Assembly (NCBI GenBank): GCA_003054495.1
Contig: CP028514.1
Location: 1,713,501 to 1,777,500 of the forward strand
DNA from: Carboxydocella thermautotrophica
GTDB taxonomy: Bacteria > Bacillota > GCA-003054495 > Carboxydocellales > Carboxydocellaceae
Direction: 5' to 3'
Length of the DNA stretch: 64,000 bases
A program made the position numbers and the translations under genes. Under the pieces are notes generated by a model that saw only the letters and a list, made by a program, of their open reading frames with translations, did no database searches and was not told where the DNA came from. Of this stretch, positions 8,337 through 17,246 are shown piece after piece. Positions within the stretch are counted from its first letter, which is position 1; every line of letters starts with the position of its first letter.

Positions 8337-10092
8337 TCATAGTAGCCTCCTTTTCCACATCATAACGCCGTGGTCTTGGTTTAATGTATTTAAGGTCAAC
8401 TTCCTCATAACTAAAAACAGGGCCTTCCGGAGTATACCTGGCCATAGTTGTTTTCAGCCAATTAGCGTCATCCCGGTCCGGAAACTCCGGTTTATAATGG
8501 GCACCCCGACTTTCATTCCGGTTAAGAGCACCAATAGTAATTACCCGGGCCAGTTGTAGCATGTTCCACAGCTGTCTGGTAAATTGGACGGCCTGGTTAG
8601 CCCAGCGACTGGTATCGTTAATATTAATTTTCTGCCAGCGTTCCTGAAGCTCTACCAGTTTTTCATCAGTCTTCTTTAGTTTATCATTATATCGGACAAT
8701 GGTAACATTTTCATTCATTATTTCACCCATTTCCCGGTGCAAGGCGAAGGGGTTTTCTGTTCCGTTCATCTTATAAATTCTTTCCTGGAAATCAATTTGA
8801 CGTTTTAACTCGCGTTCTATAACCTTGCTGCTGACAGTTTCGGCAGATTTGCCAATATTTTTTACATATTCAACAGCTTTCGGCCCTGCAATCATTCCAC
8901 CGTATATGGCAGAAATCAAAGAGTTAGCCCCTAACCGGTTGGCGCCATGATATTGATATTCACATTCCCCGCAAGCAAAGAGGCCTGGAATATTGGTCAT
9001 CTGGTTATAGTCCACCCAAAGTCCGCCCATCGAATAATGAACAGAGGGGAAAATCTTCATCGGTACCTTTCTAGGATCTTCTCCCATAAACTTTTCATAA
9101 ATTTCCACGACACCACCAAGTTTGCGGTCAATTTCTTTGGCTGGAAGGTGGGAAATATCCAGGTAAACCATATTCTCCCCGTTAATGCCAAGCTTTAACT
9201 CGTAACAAACTTTATGGATAGCCCTTGCGGCAATATCTCTTGGCACCAAATTCTTATAGGCGGGATACCATTCTTCAAGAAAATACCAGGGCTTGCCATC
9301 TTTGTAAACCCAGATCCGGCCGCCTTCGCCCCTAATAGATTCAGACATCAGGCGGCGCTTATCTTCTCCAGGGATACCCGTCGGGTGAATCTGAATAAAT
9401 TCCCCGTTGGCATAAATTGCTCCCTGCTGGTAAACAGCACTCGCCGCCGAACCGGTATTAATGGTAGAATTGGTGGTACGGCCGAAAATCATTCCCGGGC
9501 CACCGGTGGCAAGAATCACCGCGTCTGCCTTGACTGCATGGATTTCCATAGATTTCATTTCCTGTACTACAAGACCACGGCAGATTCCCTCATCATCAAT
9601 AATTGCCGATAACATTTCCCAGCCTTCATACCGTTTGATTAAACCATCGTCTTCATAACGCCGTGTCTGCTCATCAAGGGCATAAAGAAGCTGTTGACCG
9701 GTGGTTGCACCAGCAAAAACTGTTCTGGAGTACTTTGCCCCCCCGAGCCGGCGAACATCAAGGTGCCCTTCCGGGGTACGGTTGAAAGGCACTCCCATCC
9801 GGTCCATCAGGTATATTATACCGGGTGCAGCATCACACATCCCTTTCACCGGAGTTTGGTTGGCTAAAAAGTCGCCACCGTAAATAGTATCATCAAAATG
9901 TTCCCAGGTAGAATCCCCTTCACCCTTGGTATTAACAGCAGCGTTAATTCCTCCTTGGGCACAGGCAGAATGGGAGCGCTTGGCTGGAACTAGAGAGAAC
10001 AAATCAACATGCATACCTGCCTCAGCTATTTTAATAGCGGCCATCAAACCGGCTAATCCACCGCCAACAACCACGATTTTTCCTTTACTCAT
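8308..10092 (-). CDS. sdhA: Succinate dehydrogenase/fumarate reductase flavoprotein subunit
   Basis: 594 residues. The N-terminus has an FAD-binding GGGLAGLMAAIKIAEAG. The segment SHSACAQGGINAA contains the histidine that anchors FAD covalently in this family. Active-site elements include HPTGIPGE near 240, the RGEGG segment near 268, and HYSMGGLWVDY near 355. It interconverts succinate and fumarate at the membrane. The operon also encodes a CoA ligase and TRAP genes lie nearby, so either direction is possible. Sequence alone does not decide between menaquinone-linked oxidation and fumarate reduction. Confidence 0.96.
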   Translation of the reverse strand: MSKGKIVVVGGGLAGLMAAIKIAEAGMHVDLFSLVPAKRSHSACAQGGINAAVNTKGEGDSTWEHFDDTIYGGDFLANQTPVKGMCDAAPGIIYLMDRMGVPFNRTPEGHLDVRRLGGAKYSRTVFAGATTGQQLLYALDEQTRRYEDDGLIKRYEGWEMLSAIIDDEGICRGLVVQEMKSMEIHAVKADAVILATGGPGMIFGRTTNSTINTGSAASAVYQQGAIYANGEFIQIHPTGIPGEDKRRLMSESIRGEGGRIWVYKDGKPWYFLEEWYPAYKNLVPRDIAARAIHKVCYELKLGINGENMVYLDISHLPAKEIDRKLGGVVEIYEKFMGEDPRKVPMKIFPSVHYSMGGLWVDYNQMTNIPGLFACGECEYQYHGANRLGANSLISAIYGGMIAGPKAVEYVKNIGKSAETVSSKVIERELKRQIDFQERIYKMNGTENPFALHREMGEIMNENVTIVRYNDKLKKTDEKLVELQERWQKININDTSRWANQAVQFTRQLWNMLQLARVITIGALNRNESRGAHYKPEFPDRDDANWLKTTMARYTPEGPVFSYEEVDLKYIKPRPRRYDVEKEATMNVEDNSSKN

Positions 10093-10110
10093 ATCTGTTT
10101 ACCTCCAATC

Positions 10111-10722
10111 CTATCTCGTAAAGGCTACCAATACGTTGATACCAATTATGTTGAGTACCAGGAAAAGCAGCCCCGTAACATAAGTGGTCACTTGCTGCGC
10201 CCTTGGGCCAACTGTAATACCCCAGGTGATGAGGAATGTCCATAACCCGTTGGCAAAATGAAAAACAGCTGCAATTAAACCGACAATATAAAAAGCAAAA
10301 ATTCCTGGATTACTGAGAGAAGCGCTTATAGCCTCAAAACTGACCTCGGTATCGTAAAGAGCTTTTGCCAAACGCAAGACATATACATGCCAAACCAAAA
10401 AAACTAAAGTTACGATAGCCGTTACACGTTGCAAGTAAAACATCCAGTTACGGAAATAGCTATAAGATAAGATATTATTCTTGGCAACATAAACTATATA
10501 CAAACCATAGAATGCGTGAAAGGCAATGGGTAAGCCGATAAACAATATTTCAATAAAAGTGAGATAAGGCAAGGTTTGAAAGAATTCAACTTTTTCGTTA
10601 AAAGCTTTGGCACCTTTAAGTGCAAATGAATTGGTAAAAAGATGTTCCAGCAGAAATAATCCGATAGGTATTAAACCTGAGAGAGAATGAATCCGGCGAA
10701 GAAAAAAGCTGTTTGTGCTCAT
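10111..10722 (-). CDS. sdhC: Succinate dehydrogenase cytochrome b558 subunit
   Basis: About 203 residues, starting at the ATG at 10722. An earlier TTG at 10746 lies inside the Shine-Dalgarno AAAGGAGG and is unlikely. Five membrane helices are visible. Four histidines (residues 27, 69, 112 and 155 from this start) fall almost exactly where the two haem b ligand pairs occur in B. subtilis SdhC (28, 70, 113, 155). This makes it a type B di-haem anchor that exchanges electrons with menaquinone. No separate SdhD is present, as expected for the type. Confidence 0.94.
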   Translation of the reverse strand: MSTNSFFLRRIHSLSGLIPIGLFLLEHLFTNSFALKGAKAFNEKVEFFQTLPYLTFIEILFIGLPIAFHAFYGLYIVYVAKNNILSYSYFRNWMFYLQRVTAIVTLVFLVWHVYVLRLAKALYDTEVSFEAISASLSNPGIFAFYIVGLIAAVFHFANGLWTFLITWGITVGPRAQQVTTYVTGLLFLVLNIIGINVLVAFTR

Positions 10723-10742
10723 ATCTAATAAACTCCCTCCTT

Positions 10743-12083
10743 TCAATTAGTAAAAAATAAAGCGATATTTTGTATGTTCTCCATTTTTAATGCCTTTTGT
10801 AAAAGCCTTTCTGCTTCTTCTGGTTTTAGTCTGATACCCGCCAGTTCCCGGAATTTCACAGATAATTCCTCAGCAGTTACCGGATTTTCCGGATCACCTT
10901 TCGGGAAGTTGGTCCGCTCTGTATAGACTCGATTATCTGAACAGTAAATTTCTACTATAGCAGGCCACTGTTCCGGGTATAAAGCTTCTATTTCCGGATC
11001 TTGAACCAGCTCAACCCTGGACATCAGCTCGCGGATCTCTTTGTCTTCCAGAGCTGCCTCGTTAAACTCGGCGAGTCCGGCCTTCCGCTTTTTTAATCCA
11101 AGGGCAACACAAAAGGGAAGGCTAAACTTGGCTGCATAAAGAGAATTGGGCTGATAATTTCCAGTAATATCCAAAGCAATCCCATAAGTTTTAACAACTA
11201 TTTTTTCAACCTGGCCGGGAGTTAAATCAAACTGCTTGGCTAATGCGATAACCAAATCTAATCCCGGATGGGTATGCCGGCAAGAGGCATGAATCTTGAA
11301 AGAATTCTCCAGAATTTTATAACTCTGGCCCAGGCCGTCAGTAATTTTATTTAAATCGTATTCCCTGGCTGTTGCTTTACAGAAACCTTTCTCACCTTCT
11401 AAAATTTTGCTCGCACCAGTAAACCCCCGGGCTGCCAGCAAAGCTGCCAGAAGACCGTTCATGGCTGCTTTTCCCGGGTGAAGATGTTTACTCATGGCAC
11501 CGTCCGCCAGGAACTCCCACAGCCCAGCAGCCTGAGTGCCTGCATTGCCAAGGGCATGAACCATCTGGTCCCGATTCAAGCCTAAAATTTTTCCCGCTGC
11601 TGCCGCAGCGCCAAAAGTTCCACAAGTACCGGTATTATGCCAATAATAGTAATGGGAGGGAGTAACCGCCTCGCCAATTCTGATACCGACTTCATAGCCA
11701 GCCACAATAGCAGTTATCAGTTCTTCACCAGATGCCCCGATTTTCTCAGCCGCTGCCAGGGCTGCCGGAATTATTGCAGCGGCAGCATGTAAAATTGATG
11801 CCTTGTGAACATCATCCAGCTCTACGATATGCGAAACCGCCCCGTTGACCAGAGCAGCGTTAAGACAAGAAGATTTCCGCAAGGACGGAATTAATGTCGC
11901 CTGGGGGTTTCCCCCAATATCCTCAGCTACAGCATAAACCATTTGTCCCGCTTCTTTTCCGGCACCGGCCAGGGCAGACCCCAGCCAGTCCAGAAAAGAT
12001 AACCTGGTAATTTCAATAACTTCGTCAGGCAAATCGGTATATTTGAGGTTACAGATATAATCAGCCAGCTTTTGCGAAATCAT
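10743..12083 (-). CDS. MmgE/PrpD family protein
   Basis: 446 residues. Family landmarks are VELDDVHKASILHAA near residue 90, YYWHNTGTCGTFGAAAA near 150, SKHLHPGKAAMNG near 205, and SFKIHASCRHTHPGLD near 265. The family includes 2-methylcitrate dehydratase, cis-aconitate decarboxylase and iminodisuccinate epimerase, and these residues are shared by several of them, so the reaction cannot be fixed. Its place between a SucCD-like ligase and succinate dehydrogenase, under a PrpR-type activator, points to a tricarboxylate or dicarboxylate substrate. The methylcitrate-cycle partners PrpB and PrpC are absent. Confidence 0.85.
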   Translation of the reverse strand: MISQKLADYICNLKYTDLPDEVIEITRLSFLDWLGSALAGAGKEAGQMVYAVAEDIGGNPQATLIPSLRKSSCLNAALVNGAVSHIVELDDVHKASILHAAAAIIPAALAAAEKIGASGEELITAIVAGYEVGIRIGEAVTPSHYYYWHNTGTCGTFGAAAAAGKILGLNRDQMVHALGNAGTQAAGLWEFLADGAMSKHLHPGKAAMNGLLAALLAARGFTGASKILEGEKGFCKATAREYDLNKITDGLGQSYKILENSFKIHASCRHTHPGLDLVIALAKQFDLTPGQVEKIVVKTYGIALDITGNYQPNSLYAAKFSLPFCVALGLKKRKAGLAEFNEAALEDKEIRELMSRVELVQDPEIEALYPEQWPAIVEIYCSDNRVYTERTNFPKGDPENPVTAEELSVKFRELAGIRLKPEEAERLLQKALKMENIQNIALFFTN

Positions 12084-12098
12084 TACAGCAAGCCTCCC

Positions 12099-12995
12099 TT
12101 AACCCAGCAACTTTTTTAAGGTCGGAATCATATCATCAAATTTTTCAAGCACATATGCACCGGCCTCTTTGAGTTTAGCCATTTTTGTTGAGGGTTTCCC
12201 TGTTCCGCCGGAAATCATCGCTCCAGCATGGCCAAAGACCGTCCCTTCAGGCATGGACTCGGTAAACCTGCCAGAAATATAAGAAATTAATGGTTTGGTA
12301 AAGCCTCCTGACTTAATAAATTCAGCCGCCTCTTCCTCAAAGCTGGTACCCGGTTCGGAATAAGTTACCACCGCTTTTGTTTCAGGGTCTTTCTCAAACA
12401 GGGCAAGCAGATCTTTAATAGAGCTACCGATCAAGGCGTCTCCACCGATGCTTATGGCAGTGCTAACCCCATAGCCGGCTCTTTTGACCATCCAGGACGT
12501 CTCGGCTGTCATACCTCCGCTCCGAGATATTACCCCTACCGGGCCCGGAACAAAACACCTTTCTACATTGTCCCCGCCAATGGCTCCCAGTTTTACCCTT
12601 TCCCCGGGACTGATCATACCCACGGAATTGGGCCCTACAATCCTAACACCCCGTTGCTGAGCTATATTTAAAAATTTAATGGCATCCTTTTGTGGCACGT
12701 TTTCTGTAGCAATCAAGATTAACTTAATTCCATTAGCTATTGCTTCCATCACAGCGTCAAAGACAAAGGCCGGTGGCACATAAACGAGAGAGGTGTCCAG
12801 TTCATGCTCACGACAGGCAGCTTTTAATGTATCGTAAACAGGTACACCTTCAACATCCTGCCCCCCCTTCCCAGGGGTAATGCCAGCAACAATTTTTGTT
12901 CCGTAAGCTAAGGTATGCTTAGTGACCATGGTAGCTTCCCGCCCGGTAATACCTTGAATAACTATTTTCGAATTGCGGTCAATTAAAATTGCCAT
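12099..12995 (-). CDS. Succinyl-CoA ligase alpha subunit-like protein
   Basis: 298 residues. It has a CoA-binding Rossmann domain (KIVIQGITGREATMVTKH), the conserved GPNSVGMISPGE segment near 120, and the phospho-histidine loop FGHAGAMISGGTGKPSTKM near 245. SucD-type subunits make an acyl-CoA from a carboxylate with NTP through phospho-histidine. Length is normal for the family. The beta partner is the preceding gene and the two probably form one enzyme. Substrates known for relatives are succinate, malate and itaconate; the CitE-type gene in the operon makes malate or itaconate plausible. Confidence 0.9.
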   Translation of the reverse strand: MAILIDRNSKIVIQGITGREATMVTKHTLAYGTKIVAGITPGKGGQDVEGVPVYDTLKAACREHELDTSLVYVPPAFVFDAVMEAIANGIKLILIATENVPQKDAIKFLNIAQQRGVRIVGPNSVGMISPGERVKLGAIGGDNVERCFVPGPVGVISRSGGMTAETSWMVKRAGYGVSTAISIGGDALIGSSIKDLLALFEKDPETKAVVTYSEPGTSFEEEAAEFIKSGGFTKPLISYISGRFTESMPEGTVFGHAGAMISGGTGKPSTKMAKLKEAGAYVLEKFDDMIPTLKKLLG

Positions 12996-13045
12996 TAGAT
13001 TGTCCCTCCCAAATACTGATTTTGTTTCATCGGGTCGTATATTCT

Positions 13046-14260
13046 CTATTCACCGTAGGTTTCTTTCATGCGCTGTACCATTTTGGCAGCAGCTTCTGTA
13101 ATAGTAACATCATCACCGTAATATTCAATACCGGCATTGACAAACAGTTCCTTGGCTACAGCATCGTTAACCCCTGCCTCCCGGACAACAACCGGGAACT
13201 TTGATGGATCAATGTTTAAGTCTTTAAGAGCCCTGATAATCCCTTTGGCCATTATGTCAACCTGAGTGTTGTTGGTAATGTTATGAGCAACAAAAAGCCC
13301 TTTAACACCAGGTTTCGATAAAATACCCCTGGTCAGTCCGTACACCTTTTCCTCTGTCGGGTTTCCACCAACTTCAGAATAGTTAGCCGGTTTGCCGCCA
13401 AAAGAAACCAAAGCGTCAAAACTTAACAAACTGCCGCCACCACCACCGCACATAAAACCTATATCTCCACCATCCATTTCGGTATAACGGGCAGTGCCGC
13501 GATAAGGATCTGCTTCATTAACCGCAATCATTTGCTTCTCCAATTCTGTGAGCGGTCGCCAGGCTCTTTCACTGCCAATCTGCACTATGTCTTTAAGTTC
13601 AGGATGACGGTACATAGCTGAATCATCAACACTCATAACTGAAGCAGCAGCAACAATGTCCTCATCGGTTGTTACCACCAATGGGTTAATTTCTAAAAGA
13701 TAGGCATCAGTACTATCAAATAAACGGTAAAGTTTAGATAAAACTCCGGTTGCTTTAGTCAAAAGCTTGCCCTTAACACCTAATTCACTCCATATTTCCT
13801 TGGCTTCATAATCACAAAAGCCAAGAATCGGGTCTACATGATAGGTAATAATTTTTTCCGGCCACTTGCGGCTTAGTTCTTCTACATCGATACCACCACA
13901 AGTACTGGCAATAATCACAGGCGCTTTTTTGCTCTTGTCAATAGTAATTGAAACAAACCATTCCTCGGCAATAGAAATCTTTTCTTCCACCAAAACTCTT
14001 TCAACGGGGAAACTGGCCACTTTCATCCGCAACAGTTCAGCCGCTAAATGGGATGCTTCATCAGGAGTATCAGCAAATTTTATTGCACCTGCTTTTCCTC
14101 TTTTGCCGATAGGTACTAAAGCTTTTAAAACTACCGGTTTGCCAAAACGTTTAGCAATTTCCCGGGCTTCCTCAGGGCTTGCCGCTACATCGTTTTGCGG
14201 AGCCGGAATACCAAACTGCCGTATTAGTTGTTTACTGTGATTTTCCGTAATTCTTCCCAT
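13046..14260 (-). CDS. Succinyl-CoA ligase beta subunit-like ATP-grasp protein
   Basis: 404 residues. An N-terminal ATP-grasp domain (FGKPVVLKALVPIGKRGKAG near residue 40, LLEINPLVVT near 192) is followed by a CoA-ligase domain (FGGKPANYSEVGGNPTEEKV near 290). It is clearly of the SucC/MtkA family, but diverges in the C-terminal domain. The usual glycine-rich IFGGI segment is replaced by FVAHNITNNTQVDIMAKGI, and a GGGGGS run appears near 280. This divergence in the region near the acyl site suggests a substrate other than succinate. It precedes the alpha subunit gene by about 50 bp. Confidence 0.88.
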   Translation of the reverse strand: MGRITENHSKQLIRQFGIPAPQNDVAASPEEAREIAKRFGKPVVLKALVPIGKRGKAGAIKFADTPDEASHLAAELLRMKVASFPVERVLVEEKISIAEEWFVSITIDKSKKAPVIIASTCGGIDVEELSRKWPEKIITYHVDPILGFCDYEAKEIWSELGVKGKLLTKATGVLSKLYRLFDSTDAYLLEINPLVVTTDEDIVAAASVMSVDDSAMYRHPELKDIVQIGSERAWRPLTELEKQMIAVNEADPYRGTARYTEMDGGDIGFMCGGGGGSLLSFDALVSFGGKPANYSEVGGNPTEEKVYGLTRGILSKPGVKGLFVAHNITNNTQVDIMAKGIIRALKDLNIDPSKFPVVVREAGVNDAVAKELFVNAGIEYYGDDVTITEAAAKMVQRMKETYGE

Positions 14261-14290
14261 ACTAAACCCTCCTTAAAATTTAAGAAATAA

Positions 14291-15157
14291 TTACATTCCT
14301 AATGCTTCAGCTATAGCCAATAATTTTTTTGCACGCATGGCCACAGGGTAGTCAATAAATTTACCGTCCACCTGAATCGCAGCCAATCCTTGTTTTTCGG
14401 CTTCTTCAAAAGCAACAACAATTTTTCTTGCCTGGGCTATTTCATCAGGGGTGGGTGAGAAAACTTTATTTACTGGTTCTATCTGTCCTGGGTGAATGAC
14501 TAATTTACTCTGGAATCCCATACTTCTAACCAACCGGCACTCTTCCACCAGTCCATCTATGTCCTTAATTTCTGGATAGACTGTATCGATAGGTGCTTCA
14601 ATACCAGCAACCCTGGAAGCAATCACCAACTGTGAGCGGGCATAAAAGAAAGCATTGCCATCTTTGCTCCAGGTTGTTCCAATATCGAGACTAAAATCAA
14701 TCGCCCCAAAAGCAAGCCGCGAAATCCTTGGTGAAGCAGATGCAATTTCCGCCGCCCGATAGACACCAGCTGCACTTTCAATTAGAGGGATGAGGTCTAT
14801 TTGTCCCGGAGGGAGCCCTCTTTTTTTCTCACCTTCAGTTATCAGCCAATCAACCATACGAATGTCTTCAGCGGATTCAGCCTTGGGTAGCATAATACCG
14901 TCCAACCGCGAGCAGATAACTGCTTCTAAATCATCAAAGAAAAAATTAGTGGAAATGGAATTAACCCTAACATAAGCCTTACAACCCCTGGGTTTTAACA
15001 AAGTTTCCTGGACCACCTTGCGTGCTTGCTCCTTTTCACTGATTGCTACTGCATCCTCCAGATCGAGGATAACGGCATCAGCTCCTAATGTCAGTACCTT
15101 GTCTGATTTTTTGGAATCACTGCCAGGAGCAAACATAAACGTACGCAACGGTTTCAT
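14291..15157 (-). CDS. CitE/HpcH family acyl-CoA lyase (malyl-CoA or citramalyl-CoA lyase-like)
   Basis: 288 residues forming a TIM-barrel lyase. It starts MKPLRTFMFAPGSDSKK (the RS-type FVPG start), then DAVILDLEDAV near 28. Mg2+ ligands are the Glu in LIPLIESAAGV near 133 and the Asp in GAIDFSLDIG near 158. The C-terminal VDGKFIDYPVAMRAKKLL supplies the catalytic Asp of CoA-thioester lyases. No citD or citF is nearby, so it is not citrate lyase. Relatives split malyl-CoA to acetyl-CoA plus glyoxylate, or citramalyl-CoA to acetyl-CoA plus pyruvate. It is the first gene of the sigma-54-driven operon. Confidence 0.88.
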   Translation of the reverse strand: MKPLRTFMFAPGSDSKKSDKVLTLGADAVILDLEDAVAISEKEQARKVVQETLLKPRGCKAYVRVNSISTNFFFDDLEAVICSRLDGIMLPKAESAEDIRMVDWLITEGEKKRGLPPGQIDLIPLIESAAGVYRAAEIASASPRISRLAFGAIDFSLDIGTTWSKDGNAFFYARSQLVIASRVAGIEAPIDTVYPEIKDIDGLVEECRLVRSMGFQSKLVIHPGQIEPVNKVFSPTPDEIAQARKIVVAFEEAEKQGLAAIQVDGKFIDYPVAMRAKKLLAIAEALGM

Positions 15158-15210
15158 TAAATATCGCCTCCTTTCATAATCAGAATTTTATTAATTTTTT
15201 CATTTTTATT

Positions 15211-15248
15211 AAAAAGCAAAAACCATGCCAGCATTTTGGCATGGTTTT
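15211..15248 (-). terminator. Terminator hairpin of the PrpR-like gene, overlapping the sigma-54 promoter
   Basis: AAAACCATGCCA / TGGCATGGTTTT are perfect 12-bp arms (15219-15230 and 15237-15248) with a six-base loop. On the minus strand the 3' arm runs into TTTTTGCTTTTT. It could stop read-through from the activator gene. The same arm carries the -24 element of the downstream promoter. Confidence 0.68.
15215..15230 (-). promoter_or_regulatory. Sigma-54 (-24/-12) promoter of the citE-sdh operon
   Basis: The minus strand reads TGGCATGGTTTTTGCT, matching the TGGCAYGRNNNTTGCW consensus at every specified position. The GG and GC elements are correctly spaced. The expected start is near 15204, about 47 bases before the CitE start codon. 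The adjacent gene encodes a sigma-54 activator. Confidence 0.85.
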
Positions 15249-15270
15249 TTCGCCTATTTTGATATTCGCC

Positions 15271-15316
15271 GTTTATTTACTGAACAATAAACTTGACATT
15301 TGTTTAAATTTTAAAC
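15271..15316. promoter_or_regulatory. Two palindromes upstream of the sigma-54 promoter (candidate activator sites)
   Basis: GTTTATT, 8 bases, AATAAAC lies at 15271-15292, and GTTTAAATTTTAAAC, a perfect palindrome about a central T, lies at 15302-15316. They lie about 50-100 bp upstream of the promoter, a normal distance for enhancer-binding proteins. Both share the half-site GTTTA. Binding by the PrpR-like protein is inferred. Confidence 0.45.
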
Positions 15317-15329
15317 GACGGCAAAACCT

Positions 15330-17246
15330 TTAAAATTCTTTTAACTTCTTCCAAAGAGTGGTACGACTTATACCAAGTTTTTGAGCCAAAAGAGTCCTGT
15401 TTCCATTCATTTTTGCATCAAGCTTTCTAATGATTTCTAACTCCATTTCTTCCAATGTTCCCTCCCGAACTGTAATTGTGTCACCTTGCCAGCAGTTAAC
15501 CTCTGACCTGTCAGGCTGTTGAAAGGTTTCCTTAAAATAGCACTCCAATTCCTTAGAGGCCTGGTTATTTTGTTCCAGAATAACATAACGCTCGATGATG
15601 TTCTCCAATTCCCTCACATTTCCCGGCCAAGAATAACTTAACATCAATTCCTTTAAATATGAAGGGATTGATGTTACTTTTTTATCAAATTTCCTATTAA
15701 ATTTATTTAAAAAGTGGTTAATCAATACCGGGATGTCCTCTTTTCTTTCCCTCAGCGGCGGAATTTTCAAATTAAGGACGTTCAGACGGAAATATAAATC
15801 CGATCGGAATTCTCCATTTTGAACCGCCCGGTTTAAATCTTCGTTTGCCGCTGAGATAACCCGCACATCGACGGGGATAATCCGATCTCCGCCAACCCGC
15901 CTAACTTCCTTTTCCTGCAATACTCTTAGAAGCCTAGCCTGCAAGTTCAACGATATCTTTCCTATTTCATCAAGAAATATAGTTCCACCATGAGCCAACT
16001 CAAACAACCCCGGCTTACCGCCTTTTCTTGCCCCGGTAAAAGCCCCTTCTTCATAACCAAAAAGTTCACTTTCCAAAAGGTTTTCCGGCAAGGCTGCACA
16101 ATTTATAGCAACAAAAGGCCCCTTCCGTCTGTCACTGATAGCATGCATACTATGGGCAAATAGTTCTTTACCAGTACCGCTCTCACCAATAATCAATACA
16201 GTAGAGTCAGTCCGACCGAACTGTTTGGCCCGTTCAATTGTTTTTTCCATGATACTACTGCAGTAAACAATATCGTCAAAATTAAACCTGGAGATCAGAC
16301 CTTTATTGTAGAGTTCTTTCCTGATGCGTTGTTCCAGCCTCTGCACCCTGGTAACATCCTGAAAAGTAATAACCATGCCAATATTCTGCCCTTCTACCAT
16401 AATTGGCACCCGGTTAAAGACAATCTGGGCATCACCAAGACGCAGCACCTTCTCCGTTTCTTCTGTACCGTCCATTAAAAGAGGGGCCGGCAAAAGTGTT
16501 GATACAAGAGTATCTGCCGACCGGCTTAACACTTTTTCCCTGGGCAATCCCAGGATTTTTTCCGCTGCTGGATTAAAGACCGTTATCTCTCTTTCCTGAT
16601 TCAATGCTACTATTCCATCAAAAGCATGATCAATAATAGTCTTAAGCCACTGTGTCTGTTCGAGGTCCTTTTGGCGCAACTCGATTATTTCCAAAGCCCT
16701 TTGGAAAGCACGGACTACGGCCCGTCGACTTGTATAAACCAAGACACCATGCATGCCAGCCTTTTGTGCTAACTGTACCCCTGTGTTACCTCCGCCTACT
16801 ACTACCTCTACTCCTGATTTCTTGGCAGCAATAATTTGTTCCTGTAGTTCCTTTATATTACTGTAGATAAATTGCCGGATCGGGCAGCCTATTATTTCTT
16901 CCATACCAGCCAGAAAGTCCGATTCAAGCCGCGCGTGGTCATATGTGAAAAAACCAATATGGTGACTCACCTTTCTTGCTTTCCAAAAAGCCTGTAAAAT
17001 ATCAAAATCGGTAGCATCTGCATTGATCACCGGGATACTAAAATTCTTTTTTAGTGTTTCGGCCGTACCCCCCCGGCTGATAATGACTTCTATCTTATGC
17101 TGGTTAAGGACTTCCTGGAGTTTTTGCACAGCTTCTTCCAAAACCGCTTCTACAACAATAGCAGGCGTAGCCATCTCTTCCGAGACTCGTCTGAAAAGGG
17201 TGGTAAGCTCCGGATAAGACGAAGTCACTGCAATCTTAGGCTTCAT
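15330..17246 (-). CDS. PrpR-type sigma-54-dependent transcriptional activator
   Basis: About 638 residues from the ATG at 17246, preceded by a GGGGGG ribosome site; an upstream start at 17294 is less likely. Residues about 1-190 are a PrpR N-terminal sensor domain (IISRGGTAETLKK, VVVGGGNTGVQLA). A PAS domain follows (about 200-310), then an AAA+ domain with Walker A GESGTGKE, the sigma-54 contact loop GAFTGA and Walker B TIFLDEIG, and a Fis-type HTH at the C-terminus (NRTLLAQKLGISRTTLWKKL). PrpR domains sense metabolites such as 2-methylcitrate in known cases. It should activate the operon starting at 15157. Its start overlaps the end of the RND gene by 11 bp. Confidence 0.93.
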   Translation of the reverse strand: MKPKIAVTSSYPELTTLFRRVSEEMATPAIVVEAVLEEAVQKLQEVLNQHKIEVIISRGGTAETLKKNFSIPVINADATDFDILQAFWKARKVSHHIGFFTYDHARLESDFLAGMEEIIGCPIRQFIYSNIKELQEQIIAAKKSGVEVVVGGGNTGVQLAQKAGMHGVLVYTSRRAVVRAFQRALEIIELRQKDLEQTQWLKTIIDHAFDGIVALNQEREITVFNPAAEKILGLPREKVLSRSADTLVSTLLPAPLLMDGTEETEKVLRLGDAQIVFNRVPIMVEGQNIGMVITFQDVTRVQRLEQRIRKELYNKGLISRFNFDDIVYCSSIMEKTIERAKQFGRTDSTVLIIGESGTGKELFAHSMHAISDRRKGPFVAINCAALPENLLESELFGYEEGAFTGARKGGKPGLFELAHGGTIFLDEIGKISLNLQARLLRVLQEKEVRRVGGDRIIPVDVRVISAANEDLNRAVQNGEFRSDLYFRLNVLNLKIPPLRERKEDIPVLINHFLNKFNRKFDKKVTSIPSYLKELMLSYSWPGNVRELENIIERYVILEQNNQASKELECYFKETFQQPDRSEVNCWQGDTITVREGTLEEMELEIIRKLDAKMNGNRTLLAQKLGISRTTLWKKLKEF

